A stretch of DNA of 64,000 bases from Gloeomargarita sp. SRBZ-1_bins_9 (lineage in GTDB: Bacteria > Cyanobacteriota > Cyanobacteriia > Gloeomargaritales > Gloeomargaritaceae): positions 62,001 to 126,000 of the forward strand of contig JAUQVX010000002.1 in assembly GCA_039794565.1 (NCBI GenBank). The letters are read 5' to 3'. Of this stretch, positions 7,873-16,617 are shown piece by piece (the stretch's first letter is position 1; each line of letters starts with the position of its first letter). Made by a program: the position numbers and the translations under genes. Under the pieces are notes generated by a model. The model saw only the letters and a program-made list of their open reading frames with translations, was not told where the DNA came from and ran no database searches.

Positions 7873-8573
7873 ATGTGATCGGTCTGATTGCCGGCAATAG
7901 TCGTTATCACTGGGGTTGGTGGCGCGGGGGTCAGCTCCAACGCACCTGGCATACCCCCTGGGAAAGCGCTACGACTGTCTGGGTCGAACAACATTGCCCC
8001 TGGCCCCTGTACGTGGTCTCACCGGTGCCGAGTCAGGTGGCCCGCTGGCAAAAGCACCCCCGCGCCTATGTGCTCACCTTATCGGACATTCCCCTGCCGG
8101 GGGTCTATGCAACGCTGGGGGTGGACCGGGCCTTGGCCGCCTGGGGTGCTGCCCAAATTTATGGAACACCGGTGCTGGTCATGGACGCCGGGACGGCTCT
8201 GACCTTGAATGCGGTAGATGCCAAGGGTGTGTTTGTGGGGGGTGCCATTTTGCCGGGCTTAGGACTTCAGTGCCGCAGCCTGCACCAGGGGACGGGGGCT
8301 TTGCCGCTGGTGGCTTTGCCAGAGACTTTGCCGCCCCTGTGGGCAAAGGATACGGTATCAGCCATCCAAAGCGGGATTGGTTATACAGCAGTGGCGGGGC
8401 TGAACTTTTACCTGGAGCGGTGGTCAGGACGATTGGTAATCACGGGCGGCGATGGGGAATGGTTCTACCGGCACCTGCACCCCCGCTGGCCAAGTCTCAT
8501 TTGGGCACCCGATTTGTTGATACAGGCGTTGGGGTGCTGGCAACAGCTTCAGGGGCCAAAAAGGTTGCTGTAA
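7869..8573 (+). CDS. coaX: Type III pantothenate kinase
   Basis: A 234-residue ASKHA-fold kinase: GNSRYHWGWW replaces the usual N-terminal phosphate-binding loop, DAGTALTLNAV is the second phosphate motif, GGAILPGLGLQ follows, and LVITGGDG lies near the C-terminus. It phosphorylates pantothenate as the first step of coenzyme A synthesis. It starts with GTG (GTGA overlap with the preceding stop). The 3' end overlaps the convergent pilin gene by 25 bases. Confidence 0.9.
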   Translation: MNVIGLIAGNSRYHWGWWRGGQLQRTWHTPWESATTVWVEQHCPWPLYVVSPVPSQVARWQKHPRAYVLTLSDIPLPGVYATLGVDRALAAWGAAQIYGTPVLVMDAGTALTLNAVDAKGVFVGGAILPGLGLQCRSLHQGTGALPLVALPETLPPLWAKDTVSAIQSGIGYTAVAGLNFYLERWSGRLVITGGDGEWFYRHLHPRWPSLIWAPDLLIQALGCWQQLQGPKRLL

Positions 8574-9109
8574 CCGTCCGGGCAAGTGGGCCAGACCCCA
8601 TCCCCATTGCCGTTAACCAGCGGCCGGTCAGCTAATCCCTGCCCAGGGGCATGACTTTCGCACAGCACAGCCGCATCCTGTAGGTGCTGATCGGTGTAGT
8701 GGTTGGGCAAGCTGACCGTGACCACATCCCGCTCCACGCCGGCTGCGTATCGCTTGAGGTCGGCCTTCTTACTAAACGCCATCAGCCGCACGTAATCCTC
8801 AGCCAAGTCCTCTTGCCCACCGTTGCCTATGTAGTTGTAGTGCTTGGTGTCGGTAGGCAATCCCAAGGCCAGCTCCTGGAAACTGGCATAGCGCCCGTAG
8901 TGTTCGCGAAAGATGCGTTGTACCTTCGTCCAGCTATTCAGGGCTGACTTGGCCTCTGCTTGCTGAGCTTTGGCCGCTTGGCTGAGAAAGCTTGGTAAGG
9001 TGAGCACGGCGAGCGTTCCCAGCATCACCACTACCACAAGCAACTCCACGAGGGTAAATCCTCCCTGCCGGACCGTCCCGTAGCGCCACCAATAATAGGC
9101 CCGCACCAT
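8549..9109 (-). CDS. Type IV pilin-like protein
   Basis: A 186-residue prepilin. A 17-residue basic leader ends in GG, followed by [24 protein letters not shown], the classic class III signal cleaved and N-methylated by PilD. The mature protein has the usual alpha1 helix ([15 protein letters not shown]) and a globular domain; two cysteines (VLCES and WPTCPDG) near the C-terminus could form the D-region disulfide loop. It resembles cyanobacterial PilA-type pilins and could be a major or minor subunit. No other pilus gene lies next to it. Confidence 0.88.
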   Translation of the reverse strand: MVRAYYWWRYGTVRQGGFTLVELLVVVVMLGTLAVLTLPSFLSQAAKAQQAEAKSALNSWTKVQRIFREHYGRYASFQELALGLPTDTKHYNYIGNGGQEDLAEDYVRLMAFSKKADLKRYAAGVERDVVTVSLPNHYTDQHLQDAAVLCESHAPGQGLADRPLVNGNGDGVWPTCPDGYSNLFGP

Positions 9110-9338
9110 GGCTGCACTCCCATCAGCGTTAGCTATTGCTCTAGGCTTACCTTACCCAACCGACACCAACTCCAAAACAGACGAGCCGATATGGATTGCT
9201 CATACCGTGAATGGTCGGAAATCACCAAGCTCTGTCTGCCACTTATCCGTAAATTGCCGGATAGGGGCCTGGAGCCGAGGGCAGGGGGGGGAAATGGGGT
9301 ATATTTATCAAAGAACAAGTGACGTGCCCAGGGGGTCT

Positions 9339-10922
9339 ATGGCCGACCGGATTATCATTTTCGACACCACCTTGCGGGATGGGGAGCAGTGCCCCGGCGC
9401 CAGTTTGAACGTGGAGGAAAAGCTCATCATTGCTCGGCAACTGGCGCGGCTGGGGGTGGATGTGATTGAGGCGGGATTTGCCTATGCCAGTCCGGGGGAT
9501 TTTGAGGCGGTGCGAACCATTGCCAAGGAGGTGCGCGAGCCGATTATTTGTTCGTTGGCGCGGGCGGTCCCGGCGGATATTGAGGCAGCGGCTAAGGCCC
9601 TGGAACCGGCGGAACGACCCCGCATCCACACGTTCATCTCCACGTCGGATATCCACCTGCAGCACCAGTTGCGCAAGACTCGGGAGGAAGTGCTGGAGAT
9701 TGCGGTGGCCATGGTGCAGAAGGCCAAAAGCTATGTGGACGATGTGGAGTTTTCCCCGATGGATGCGGCCCGTACCGACCCAGCCTATCTCTATCAGGTG
9801 CTAACGGCGGTGATTGAGGCGGGGGCAACGACGGTGAATATCCCCGATACGGTGGGGTATTTGATGCCAGAGGAGTTTGGGCAGCTGATTAAAAACATCC
9901 GGGAAAATGTGCCTAACATTGACCGGGCGGTGATTTCGGTCCACGGGCACAACGATTTGGGGGTGGCGACGGCGAACTTCCTAGAAGCGATTAAAAACGG
10001 GGCGCGCCAGGTGGAGGTGACGGTCAACGGCATCGGCGAGCGGGCCGGCAACACGGCGCTGGAAGAAATTGTCATGGCGCTGCATGTGCGGCGGAGCTAT
10101 TTCAATCCTTATCTAGGCCGCCCGGTGGATTCCACGGAACCCTTGACCCGCATTGACACCACCCAAATTTACAAAACCTCGCGGCTGGTGTCTCAGTTGA
10201 CGGGACTGGTGGTGCAGCCGAACAAGGCGATTGTGGGGGCGAATGCCTTTGCCCATGAGTCGGGGATTCACCAGGATGGGGTGCTCAAACACCGCCAGAC
10301 CTACGAAATCATGGACGCCCGCACCATCGGTTGGCAGGCCAATCAAATCGTGCTGGGGAAACATTCGGGCCGCCATGCCTTCCGCACTCGCCTGCGGGAG
10401 TTGGGCTATGAGTTGAACGAACAGGAACTCAACCGGGCGTTTTTGCGCTTCAAGGAACTGGCGGACAAGAAAAAAGAAATTACCGACCGGGACCTGGAGG
10501 CGATTGCCAGCGATGAGATGCAAACGCCCATGGTGGTGAATTTCCGGCTGGAACGGGTGCAGGTGTCCTGCGGCGACCATGAGATTCCGACGGCAACGGT
10601 GACGGTGCGACTTCCCAACGGGGAGGAACGTACGGATGCGGCTACGGGAACGGGGCCGGTGGATGCGGTCTATAAGGCCATCAACCGGGTGGTGCAGGTG
10701 CCCAATCGACTGGTGGAGTTTTCGGTGCAGTCGGTGACGGAGGGGCTGGATGCTATTGGGGAGGTGACCATTCGTCTGGAGCACAACCAGCGCACCTACA
10801 GCGGTCATGCCGCCCACACGGACATCATCGTGGCGTCGGCCCAGGCCTATATCAACGCCTTAAACCGGCTGTACAACGCGTTGCAGCAACCTCCGGCGCC
10901 GGTGGTGACCAGTCAGACGTAA
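9339..10922 (+). CDS. leuA: 2-isopropylmalate synthase
   Basis: A 527-residue enzyme condensing acetyl-CoA with 2-oxoisovalerate, the first step of leucine synthesis. It has the [15 protein letters not shown] metal/substrate motif near the start, [26 protein letters not shown], and [13 protein letters not shown], followed by the C-terminal LeuA dimer domain that binds leucine for feedback inhibition. The open frame extends upstream to 9108, but that segment is not LeuA-like. The ATG at 9339, just after CCAGGGGG, gives the family's usual N-terminus ([10 protein letters not shown]). Confidence 0.95.
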   Translation: MADRIIIFDTTLRDGEQCPGASLNVEEKLIIARQLARLGVDVIEAGFAYASPGDFEAVRTIAKEVREPIICSLARAVPADIEAAAKALEPAERPRIHTFISTSDIHLQHQLRKTREEVLEIAVAMVQKAKSYVDDVEFSPMDAARTDPAYLYQVLTAVIEAGATTVNIPDTVGYLMPEEFGQLIKNIRENVPNIDRAVISVHGHNDLGVATANFLEAIKNGARQVEVTVNGIGERAGNTALEEIVMALHVRRSYFNPYLGRPVDSTEPLTRIDTTQIYKTSRLVSQLTGLVVQPNKAIVGANAFAHESGIHQDGVLKHRQTYEIMDARTIGWQANQIVLGKHSGRHAFRTRLRELGYELNEQELNRAFLRFKELADKKKEITDRDLEAIASDEMQTPMVVNFRLERVQVSCGDHEIPTATVTVRLPNGEERTDAATGTGPVDAVYKAINRVVQVPNRLVEFSVQSVTEGLDAIGEVTIRLEHNQRTYSGHAAHTDIIVASAQAYINALNRLYNALQQPPAPVVTSQT

Positions 10923-10923
10923 G

Positions 10924-11310
10924 ATGGTGGCGGCAGGGGAGTGGCGCTGGCGGGCTATCCGGGGGGCAACGACGGCGGAGGCCAATACAGTGCCGGCGAT
11001 TCGGGAGGCGGTGCTGGAGTTGCTGGAGGTCCTGGAGCGGGACAATCAGTTGCACCCCCGACAGTTGGTGAGTGTGTTATTTAGCGTGACGCCGGATTTG
11101 GACGCCGTTTACCCAGCAACGATTGCCCGGGAGCGGCCTTACTGGGATGAGGTGGCCATGTTGGATCTGCAGCACATGGTGGTGGCCCAGGGGTTACCCC
11201 GGTGTATTCGCCTGCTGGCCCATGCCTATCTACCGGCCCACCAACGGTTAGTGCATCCCTATTTGCGCGGCGCCCAGCAGTTGCGACCGGATTGGAGCTA
11301 TAGCCATTGA
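10924..11310 (+). CDS. aroH: Chorismate mutase, AroH type
   Basis: A 128-residue monofunctional chorismate mutase of the Bacillus AroH fold. Recognised by the N-terminal RAIRGATTAEANT, the ELLEVLERDNQL helix and a DLDAVYPATIARE segment. It converts chorismate to prephenate on the way to phenylalanine and tyrosine. It starts one base after the leuA stop and ends six bases before rluD, so leuA-aroH-rluD looks like one transcript, a metabolic pairing of leucine and aromatic synthesis. Confidence 0.93.
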   Translation: MVAAGEWRWRAIRGATTAEANTVPAIREAVLELLEVLERDNQLHPRQLVSVLFSVTPDLDAVYPATIARERPYWDEVAMLDLQHMVVAQGLPRCIRLLAHAYLPAHQRLVHPYLRGAQQLRPDWSYSH

Positions 11311-11316
11311 GACGGC

Positions 11317-12291
11317 ATGGAGGTGCGGGAATTCCGGGTAACTACGCCCATTGCCCGGTTGGACCAGGGATTGGCCCAGCAGTGGTCGGATTTGTCCCGC
11401 AGTCGCATCCAAAAGCTGATCCAGCAGGGGCAGGTCTGGGTCAACCAACAAGTGCAAACGGACAAAAACCACCCCCTGCGTCCCGGGGATCAGGTGCAGA
11501 TTCACATTCCGCCGCCGGTTCCCCTGGCGATGCCCGCCCAACCTTTGCCCCTGGACATCCTCTACGAAGACGAACATCTGCTGATGCTCAACAAACCGGC
11601 GGGGTTGGTGGTGCATCCGGCGCCGGGCCATTGGGACCAAACCCTGGTCAATGCCCTGCTGGCCCACTGCCCCCAGTTTTTGGCCATGGCCGACACCCAG
11701 CGCCCGGGTCTGGTGCATCGTCTGGACAAGGACACAACGGGGGTCATGGTGGTGGCGAAAACGGCGACGGCCCTCCAGGAGCTGCAACGGCAAATCCAAA
11801 CCCGCCAGATGCACCGGGAGTACCTGGGGTTGATTCACGGGCGTTTACCTACTCCCACCGGGACGATTGACGCCCCCATCGGTCGCCATCCCCGGCACCG
11901 GCAAAAGATGGCCGTGGTAACCAATGGGCGACCGGCGGTGACCCACTGGCAGGTGTTGGCAACCCAGGGGGATTACAGTTGGGTGCATTTTCGGCTGGAG
12001 ACCGGCCGCACCCACCAGATTCGCGTCCACCTGAGTCATCTGGGGCGCCCTTTGGTGAATGACCCCCTGTACAGTTCCCGGCGCACCTTCAACCGTTATC
12101 TCCCCGGACAGGCCCTGCACGCCTGGCGTTTGACCCTGCACCATCCCGTCACGGGGGAACCCTTGACGTTCACCGCACCCCTGCCCTCGTCACTGGAGCA
12201 ATTGCTGCGCCACCTAGGATTTAGACATAACCTAACAGGGGCGACGGTTCCCCCCGCTCCACCGGCCAATCGGGATTCACCCCCCCAATGA
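11317..12291 (+). CDS. rluD: RluD-type 23S rRNA pseudouridine synthase
   Basis: A 324-residue protein with an N-terminal S4-like RNA-binding domain (RLDQGLAQQWSDLSRSRIQKLI) and a RluA-family catalytic domain carrying GLVHRLDKDTTG with the catalytic aspartate, LETGRTHQIRVHL and HAWRL. Family members convert uridines in helix 69 of 23S rRNA (RluD) or related sites; the exact target is inferred. The last 71 bases overlap the convergent DUF3531 gene, so the proline-rich C-terminal tail is encoded opposite conserved sequence. Confidence 0.9.
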   Translation: MEVREFRVTTPIARLDQGLAQQWSDLSRSRIQKLIQQGQVWVNQQVQTDKNHPLRPGDQVQIHIPPPVPLAMPAQPLPLDILYEDEHLLMLNKPAGLVVHPAPGHWDQTLVNALLAHCPQFLAMADTQRPGLVHRLDKDTTGVMVVAKTATALQELQRQIQTRQMHREYLGLIHGRLPTPTGTIDAPIGRHPRHRQKMAVVTNGRPAVTHWQVLATQGDYSWVHFRLETGRTHQIRVHLSHLGRPLVNDPLYSSRRTFNRYLPGQALHAWRLTLHHPVTGEPLTFTAPLPSSLEQLLRHLGFRHNLTGATVPPAPPANRDSPPQ

Positions 12292-12670
12292 TCACCGTCT
12301 TTAGGGGCACGTACTCCCGGGAAAACTGGCGCAGGGCGTTGATAAGTACATCCAGGGCCAGACCATCACTGGTGCCCAGGTCAAACCAGCAGCGCGCCCA
12401 CCGGTCCCGGTACTCCACCTCCCCCATATTGTGCATGACCGCCTGCAGAGTTCTGTCCGCCGCCTGGTTGTCGTAGGGGAAAAAGTTCAGGTCATAGCCC
12501 TGTTCCTGGACCTGCAGGTTTTCCGCGTTGAACCCCCCCAACTTCCCCAACAAAAACCAGGAACTGAGAATCTCCTCCAGATACTGGCGCGCCCGCACAT
12601 CCGGCGGTTTGGCAAATTCAAACCACAGCCAGAGATTAAACACATCCACTTCCCGGAATTGCACATTCAT
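12221..12670 (-). CDS. DUF3531 family protein
   Basis: A 149-residue soluble protein with the cyanobacterial/plastid DUF3531 pattern: start MNVQFREVDVFNLWLW, middle SSWFLLGKLGGFNAENLQVQ, then MHNMGEVEYRDRWARCWFDL, GTSDGLALDVLINALRQFS and a final GGVNPDWPVE. The function is unknown; conservation in oxygenic phototrophs suggests a chloroplast-like housekeeping role. The start overlaps the stop of the upstream TPR gene by four bases, and the 3' end overlaps rluD by 71 bases. Confidence 0.88.
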   Translation of the reverse strand: MNVQFREVDVFNLWLWFEFAKPPDVRARQYLEEILSSWFLLGKLGGFNAENLQVQEQGYDLNFFPYDNQAADRTLQAVMHNMGEVEYRDRWARCWFDLGTSDGLALDVLINALRQFSREYVPLKTVIIGGVNPDWPVERGEPSPLLGYV

Positions 12671-13557
12671 GGGGGGACAGCCACCACGCGGCGTTGCGCC
12701 CGTTCCCGTTCCCGCTGGATTTGGCGCACCAGGGCGGGGGGCAGTTGGGTTTCCTGGGCCAGGGCCTGGTCAAACCACTTCACCGCTTCCCCATAATTGT
12801 GCTGGCCGGCCAGGATTTGCGCCTTCAGGTAGTGCAATTCCGGGTGGTTGGGGGCCGCCGCCAGGGCCTTATCCACCTCCTGCAACGCCTCTGCCCACCT
12901 TTTCATATCCCGATAGGCCAGGGCCAACCCCCGATGCACCAGATAGGGTGGCGCTCCCGAATGGCGCAGCCGTTGAATAGCCTCCTCCACGCTGCTAAAG
13001 GGGATGTTAATCGCAATCAACAAATCGGCAAACCCCCGGATGAGATTCAACTCCGGGTCCTTGGGGTCCACCTGGGCCGCCCGGTCAAAAGCTGCCAGCG
13101 CCAGCCGCACCTTGTCCAGCAACTGGGGCACCACCAATAGCAGATTCCGCCGGTTTTGCGTGGCAATGACCCCCCCCTCCAGGAAATGGGCCACCCCCAC
13201 GTATAAATGCCCCCGCAGTGGATCGGTGCGCTGGAGCTGCTCTGCTACCTGCATCGTCTGCCGGGCCGCTTGGGCCATGGTGGTCAAATCCTCATCTAGG
13301 TAAGCCACAGCCGCCTGGAGAGCATAGACCATCGGTTCCGATGGGCTTTGAGCCAGGAGGTCCCGGAGCATGGCTCGCGCTTGGGCATAGTTACCGTGGC
13401 GAAACACCTGTTCGAAGGCCTGCTCGGTTGGGTCACTGATGGGCCGTGGGGGATTCCGGCGAAAGGGGTCCCCTGCCTGAACCGGTATGGCTGCGACCCA
13501 GAGGGTGACCGTTGTCAGTAGTGCCCACCCCCACCGTTGGACCCTAGAGGCGTTCAT
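12667..13557 (-). CDS. Secreted TPR-repeat protein (Sll0314/Alr1548-like)
   Basis: A 296-residue protein with an N-terminal signal sequence (WALLTTVTLWVAAIPVQA, likely cut after QAG). It carries several tetratricopeptide-like helices: FRHGNYAQARAMLRDLL, KVRLALAAFDRAAQVDP, WAEALQEVDKALAAAPN and NYGEAVKWFDQAL. It resembles a conserved cyanobacterial TPR family of unknown function. Periplasmic or lumenal scaffolding is a reasonable guess. It sits in a run of overlapping minus-strand genes between a secreted 125-residue protein and DUF3531. Confidence 0.8.
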   Translation of the reverse strand: MNASRVQRWGWALLTTVTLWVAAIPVQAGDPFRRNPPRPISDPTEQAFEQVFRHGNYAQARAMLRDLLAQSPSEPMVYALQAAVAYLDEDLTTMAQAARQTMQVAEQLQRTDPLRGHLYVGVAHFLEGGVIATQNRRNLLLVVPQLLDKVRLALAAFDRAAQVDPKDPELNLIRGFADLLIAINIPFSSVEEAIQRLRHSGAPPYLVHRGLALAYRDMKRWAEALQEVDKALAAAPNHPELHYLKAQILAGQHNYGEAVKWFDQALAQETQLPPALVRQIQRERERAQRRVVAVPP

Positions 13558-13921
13558 TGCTCAAGACCGTGGTACGAAAGGTTTGTTTATCCACCCGGAC
13601 CACCGTGCGGATGGAATAGCGACCAGCGGCCACCTCCTCCGGCGTGCCCCCCCGAAACGTGAAAATCCAGGCATCGCCCACATCCTCATAACGGGCTTCC
13701 CCGACCGTCCCCACCGTTTGGTGCATCGCCGGTTCCGTGCGATAGACCTCAATGCCGCCGTTGGCCCGTTCCCCCGCCATGCGCGCCAGGTTCTGCGCCC
13801 GCCGTAGCTGCATAATTTGTTGGAAACGATTAACGGAACCGGCTTGGGCCAGGGCTAGCCCAGTTGGTCCCATACTCCCAAGAGTCCAGAGCAACCCTCC
13901 CAATAGTACCAACCTACGCAT
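13544..13921 (-). CDS. Secreted protein of unknown function, 125 residues
   Basis: A signal peptide (LVLLGGLLWTLGSMGPTGLALAQA) precedes a small domain: an arginine-rich helix (IMQLRRAQNLARMAGERAN) then beta-strand-like segments (GIEVYRTEPAMH, DAWIFTFRGGTP, YSIRTVVRVDKQTF). I do not recognise the family. The 3' end overlaps the TPR gene start by 14 bases, so the two are probably co-expressed and exported to the same compartment. Confidence 0.7.
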   Translation of the reverse strand: MRRLVLLGGLLWTLGSMGPTGLALAQAGSVNRFQQIMQLRRAQNLARMAGERANGGIEVYRTEPAMHQTVGTVGEARYEDVGDAWIFTFRGGTPEEVAAGRYSIRTVVRVDKQTFRTTVLSNERL

Positions 13922-13949
13922 GGCGTTGATCTCCTACATGCTACTCCTC

Positions 13950-14615
13950 CTAGGAAGCATCTGCCACCGAGAAGTTCCGCATCAGGTGTAGGTAGTGGCG
14001 TATCGCCTGGGTCAAGGGTGTCTTTTGGGCGTCAATTTGCTCCCATTGTAACCCGTAGCGGTGGGGTACCAAAGCTGCCGTGTCCTGCTCCGTCCACTGC
14101 CCCTGATAGAGCACCAGCCGACCCCCCGGTTTGACCAGGGGCGCCCCATAAGCTAATGCCTGCCGCGCCGGAGCCACTGCCCGCAACAGCACCAGGTCAT
14201 AGCCCTGCCGGTGGGGAGCCAGCGTGCCCAGGACCTCCGCTCGCCCGGTGAGCACCGCGACATTTGGCAGACCCAACGCCGCCACCAATTCCTGCAAAAA
14301 GCGGGTTTTTTTCTGACGGGCCTCCAGTAGGGTGACGTGCCAATGGGGTTGCAGCAGGGCCACCACCACCCCCGGAAACCCTGCGCCGCTGCCCACATCT
14401 ATCACCCGCCAGGCCGCTTTTTCTGACAGGTAGGGACGAATCCCCTGGGCGCTGTCCCACAAGTGCTTTTCCCAAAAGTCCGCTGGTGCCGTGATGCGGG
14501 TGAGATTCAACCGCTGATTGCCCCGCAAAACAACGTCGTACAGTTTCTGCCAGCGGGGGTCTTGCTGGGCTGGGTCACCCGGCCACCGGTCCAGGGGACT
14601 GAGCATCATGGCCAA
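13950..14615 (-). CDS. rsmG: 16S rRNA (guanine-N7) methyltransferase RsmG
   Basis: A 221-residue SAM-dependent methyltransferase. LNLTRITAPADFWEKHLWDS is the RsmG/GidB substrate motif, VIDVGSGAGFPGVVVALL is SAM motif I, and LLEARQKKTRFLQELV follows. It methylates G527 (E. coli numbering) of 16S rRNA. Its start overlaps the stop of the upstream ABC ATPase by ten bases, placing it in the ndhN-ABC-rsmG run. Confidence 0.94.
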   Translation of the reverse strand: MAMMLSPLDRWPGDPAQQDPRWQKLYDVVLRGNQRLNLTRITAPADFWEKHLWDSAQGIRPYLSEKAAWRVIDVGSGAGFPGVVVALLQPHWHVTLLEARQKKTRFLQELVAALGLPNVAVLTGRAEVLGTLAPHRQGYDLVLLRAVAPARQALAYGAPLVKPGGRLVLYQGQWTEQDTAALVPHRYGLQWEQIDAQKTPLTQAIRHYLHLMRNFSVADAS

Positions 14616-15271
14616 CCGTACTGTTGTTGGATGTAGGCGTGCAGTTCGGGGCCAGTCCCCTGCCGGCTAATGCGCCCTTCGCTCAGTAAAACCGCCTGGT
14701 CACAGTAAGCCAGTTCTTCTAGGCGATGGGTCACCCACAGGGCCGTAATACCGGTAGTGCGTACCAACTGTTGCACCTGCTGCGCCAGGTCCAGTTGTTG
14801 TTCTGGGTCCAAAAAGGCCGTCGGTTCATCCAGTAGGAGAATGGGCACCTGCCGGGCCAAAGCACCTGCAATGGCCAGTCGTTGTTTTTGCCCCCCACTC
14901 AGGCTATACACCGGTCGGTTGTGCAACTCCCACAGGCCCACCAGCCGCAATGCCTGCTCCACCCGTTCTGCCCACTGCTGCGGAGGCAAACCCGCCAGTC
15001 CAAAGGCCACATCCGCCCCCACACTGGGCATGACCACCTGGTGGTCCGGGTTTTGCAACACCAGTCCCACGGGTCCTGCCAGTTCCACCCGTCCCGCATC
15101 CGGTGCCAACAGACCCGCCAGGATTTTCAACAGGGTGGACTTGCCGCTGCCGTTGGTCCCCAGTAACATCCAAAACTCCCCCTGGGGTACCCGCAACGTG
15201 CAGTCTTTTAGAGCCAGCCGCTCCCGAGACCAACCAAAGGAGACATTCTCCAAAACAATGGCCGCCGTCAC
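14606..15271 (-). CDS. ABC transporter ATP-binding protein (CbiO/ECF-like)
   Basis: A 221-residue ATPase from the GTG at 15269-15271: Walker A GTNGSGKST, Q-loop VLQNPDHQV, signature LSGGQKQRLAIAGAL, Walker B ILLLDEPT and the switch histidine in VTHRLEE. The QNPDHQ Q-loop is typical of ECF-type CbiO/EcfA subunits. No permease or binding protein is adjacent; cyanobacterial genomes often carry this ATPase alone. The GTG overlaps the ndhN stop (GTGA), and this start was preferred over the longer frame because the extra residues are low-complexity glycine. Confidence 0.88.
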   Translation of the reverse strand: MTAAIVLENVSFGWSRERLALKDCTLRVPQGEFWMLLGTNGSGKSTLLKILAGLLAPDAGRVELAGPVGLVLQNPDHQVVMPSVGADVAFGLAGLPPQQWAERVEQALRLVGLWELHNRPVYSLSGGQKQRLAIAGALARQVPILLLDEPTAFLDPEQQLDLAQQVQQLVRTTGITALWVTHRLEELAYCDQAVLLSEGRISRQGTGPELHAYIQQQYGWP

Positions 15272-15741
15272 CCTTGCTCCAGATAGCTGGTCAGGGGTTG
15301 CCAGCGAAACTCCCGGCCACTGGCCACCTCCACCACCACCTTGCAACGGGGGTACTGGGTGGGCACCACCGTCAGGTAACGCAATTCCTGCCGCGCAAGG
15401 ACCTTGCCCTCAATCAACCACAGCACCACGCCCTTCGCTTGGGGGGGCAGCGCCGCCAGGGCCTGATCCAGCAAAGGCGGAAAGTAGTAAACATCCCCGA
15501 CCGCTGCGGTTTGGGCCAGGGCCTTGCCCAGATGGGGGGGCCGCACGCCGTGAAAACGGGTCAAATAGGCTTCCAATTCCCCCATGCCCCGGGCCGTCAT
15601 GTGCAACGTGCGATACCCGGCCCCCTTTAAGCGCCGCTGGTAACGCCCCTCGTGACCCCCCTCCGGCGGCACCCAGACCGCCAACGCCCCATGTTTTTCC
15701 AAATCCTGCTCAAATTGGTTGCCAAGGACCAGTAGCGCCAT
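15268..15741 (-). CDS. ndhN: NAD(P)H dehydrogenase (NDH-1) subunit N
   Basis: A 157-residue protein recognised as NdhN by MALLVLGNQFEQDLEKHGALAV in which the family's LEKAGALAVY motif is clear, then PPEGGHEGRYQRRL, GYRTLHMTARGMGELEAYL, HGVRPPHLGK and VVLWLIEGKVL. NdhN is a peripheral subunit of the cyanobacterial and plastid NDH-1 complex that drives cyclic electron flow and respiration at the thylakoid. It heads an overlapping minus-strand run with an ABC ATPase and rsmG. Confidence 0.92.
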   Translation of the reverse strand: MALLVLGNQFEQDLEKHGALAVWVPPEGGHEGRYQRRLKGAGYRTLHMTARGMGELEAYLTRFHGVRPPHLGKALAQTAAVGDVYYFPPLLDQALAALPPQAKGVVLWLIEGKVLARQELRYLTVVPTQYPRCKVVVEVASGREFRWQPLTSYLEQG

Positions 15742-15788
15742 ATGGTTTTCCCCTCGCCGTTTACTTAAAAACTGTAACAGAGTTAACC

Positions 15789-16037
15789 CTAGGGCGCAGG
15801 CACCGGAAGGTCACGGGGAATGCCGCCCCGGTAAGCCCCACAGTAATAGAGGGTCATCACCGCCTCAAAGGCCCAGTGGTTGGGGTCCAAATCGGCAAAG
15901 GGAATCGGCAACTCCCGCACCCGTCGTTGGGCGCAGGCTAGGGCGACCGCACGTTCTGAAGGCATAGCCCTTACTGGCACTGAAGGCAGGCTCAACAGTA
16001 GGGTGATAAGCCCGAGGGGAAGTAATAAACGAGGCAT
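15789..16037 (-). CDS. Small secreted protein with an SLH-like half-repeat
   Basis: An 82-residue product from the ATG at 16035-16037. A strong signal peptide (LLLPLGLITLLLSLPSVPVRA) precedes RELPIPFADLDPNHWAFEAVMTLYYCGAY, which resembles the first half of an S-layer homology repeat (F-x-D-x-x-x-x-HWA-x-x-A-x-x-L), but the GYPDGTFRP half is absent. It could be a truncated SLH protein or a genuine short family. Two cysteines are present in the mature part. Confidence 0.65.
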   Translation of the reverse strand: MPRLLLPLGLITLLLSLPSVPVRAMPSERAVALACAQRRVRELPIPFADLDPNHWAFEAVMTLYYCGAYRGGIPRDLPVPAP

Positions 16038-16128
16038 GGCAGTACCCCCATCCCGACTATTCACACCGTAACAAAGTTGGCCCCCAAACCGGGTTAGAGT
16101 GTAGCCTTGAGGCAAGGGGAGACCACCG

Positions 16129-16512
16129 ATGAACATCACCGATTTTCGCGCCGCCTGCCAAACCTGGAGTGTGGGTACCCGACCGGTCTTGGAATTGGGG
16201 AGCTTGATTCGCACCGGTGAGGACGCCCGGGCTGTGATGCGGGTGATTGCCGCCCTGTGGTGCCAGAGTTTAGAGATGGATGATTCCACCGTTACCCGCA
16301 TGGCCTTTATCTATGACCTGCTCAGCCACTGGGAATCCTGGAGCAAACATCAAGCCCAAGAGTGCGAGCAAGTGGTCCAGGGACTGCATTTACAATTGCA
16401 ACGAAGGCAGATGGACAAAAGTACCGATTTGCCCTGTTCCCAAGAAACCCTTGACCTACTCATCCAAGTCCTGGCCAGTGGCATCAGCGCCCATCTTGAC
16501 GATATGGACTAA
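16129..16512 (+). CDS. Conserved hypothetical, 127 residues, helical
   Basis: A soluble, mostly helical protein with no recognised motif. It contains VMRVIAALWCQSLEMDD, RMAFIYDLLSHWESW, ECEQVVQGLHLQLQRR and LDLLIQVLASGISAHLDD. It begins at an ATG after GGGGAGA and reads divergently from the small SLH-like gene. I do not recognise the family. The ffh gene follows 105 bases downstream with a TACAAT hexamer at about 16574-16579 that could be its own -10. Confidence 0.6.
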   Translation: MNITDFRAACQTWSVGTRPVLELGSLIRTGEDARAVMRVIAALWCQSLEMDDSTVTRMAFIYDLLSHWESWSKHQAQECEQVVQGLHLQLQRRQMDKSTDLPCSQETLDLLIQVLASGISAHLDDMD

Positions 16513-16617
16513 AATGGCCTGTAGGTAAGCCAGGGGTGATGGTTGGAAGTAGATTCCCGGCAGTGTTCCCTCCCATTACAATAGGCTGCCTATCCATAGA
16601 GACGGCGAGTTTTTCCC

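Noticed and set aside
9108-9338. 77-codon N-terminal extension of leuA
   Set aside because: It is not similar to LeuA and covers the promoter region between the pilin gene and leuA; ATG 9339 gives the family's start.
16038-16301. 88-codon N-terminal extension of the small SLH-like gene
   Set aside because: The extension overlaps the divergent 127-residue gene, and a signal peptide begins at the ATG at 16037.
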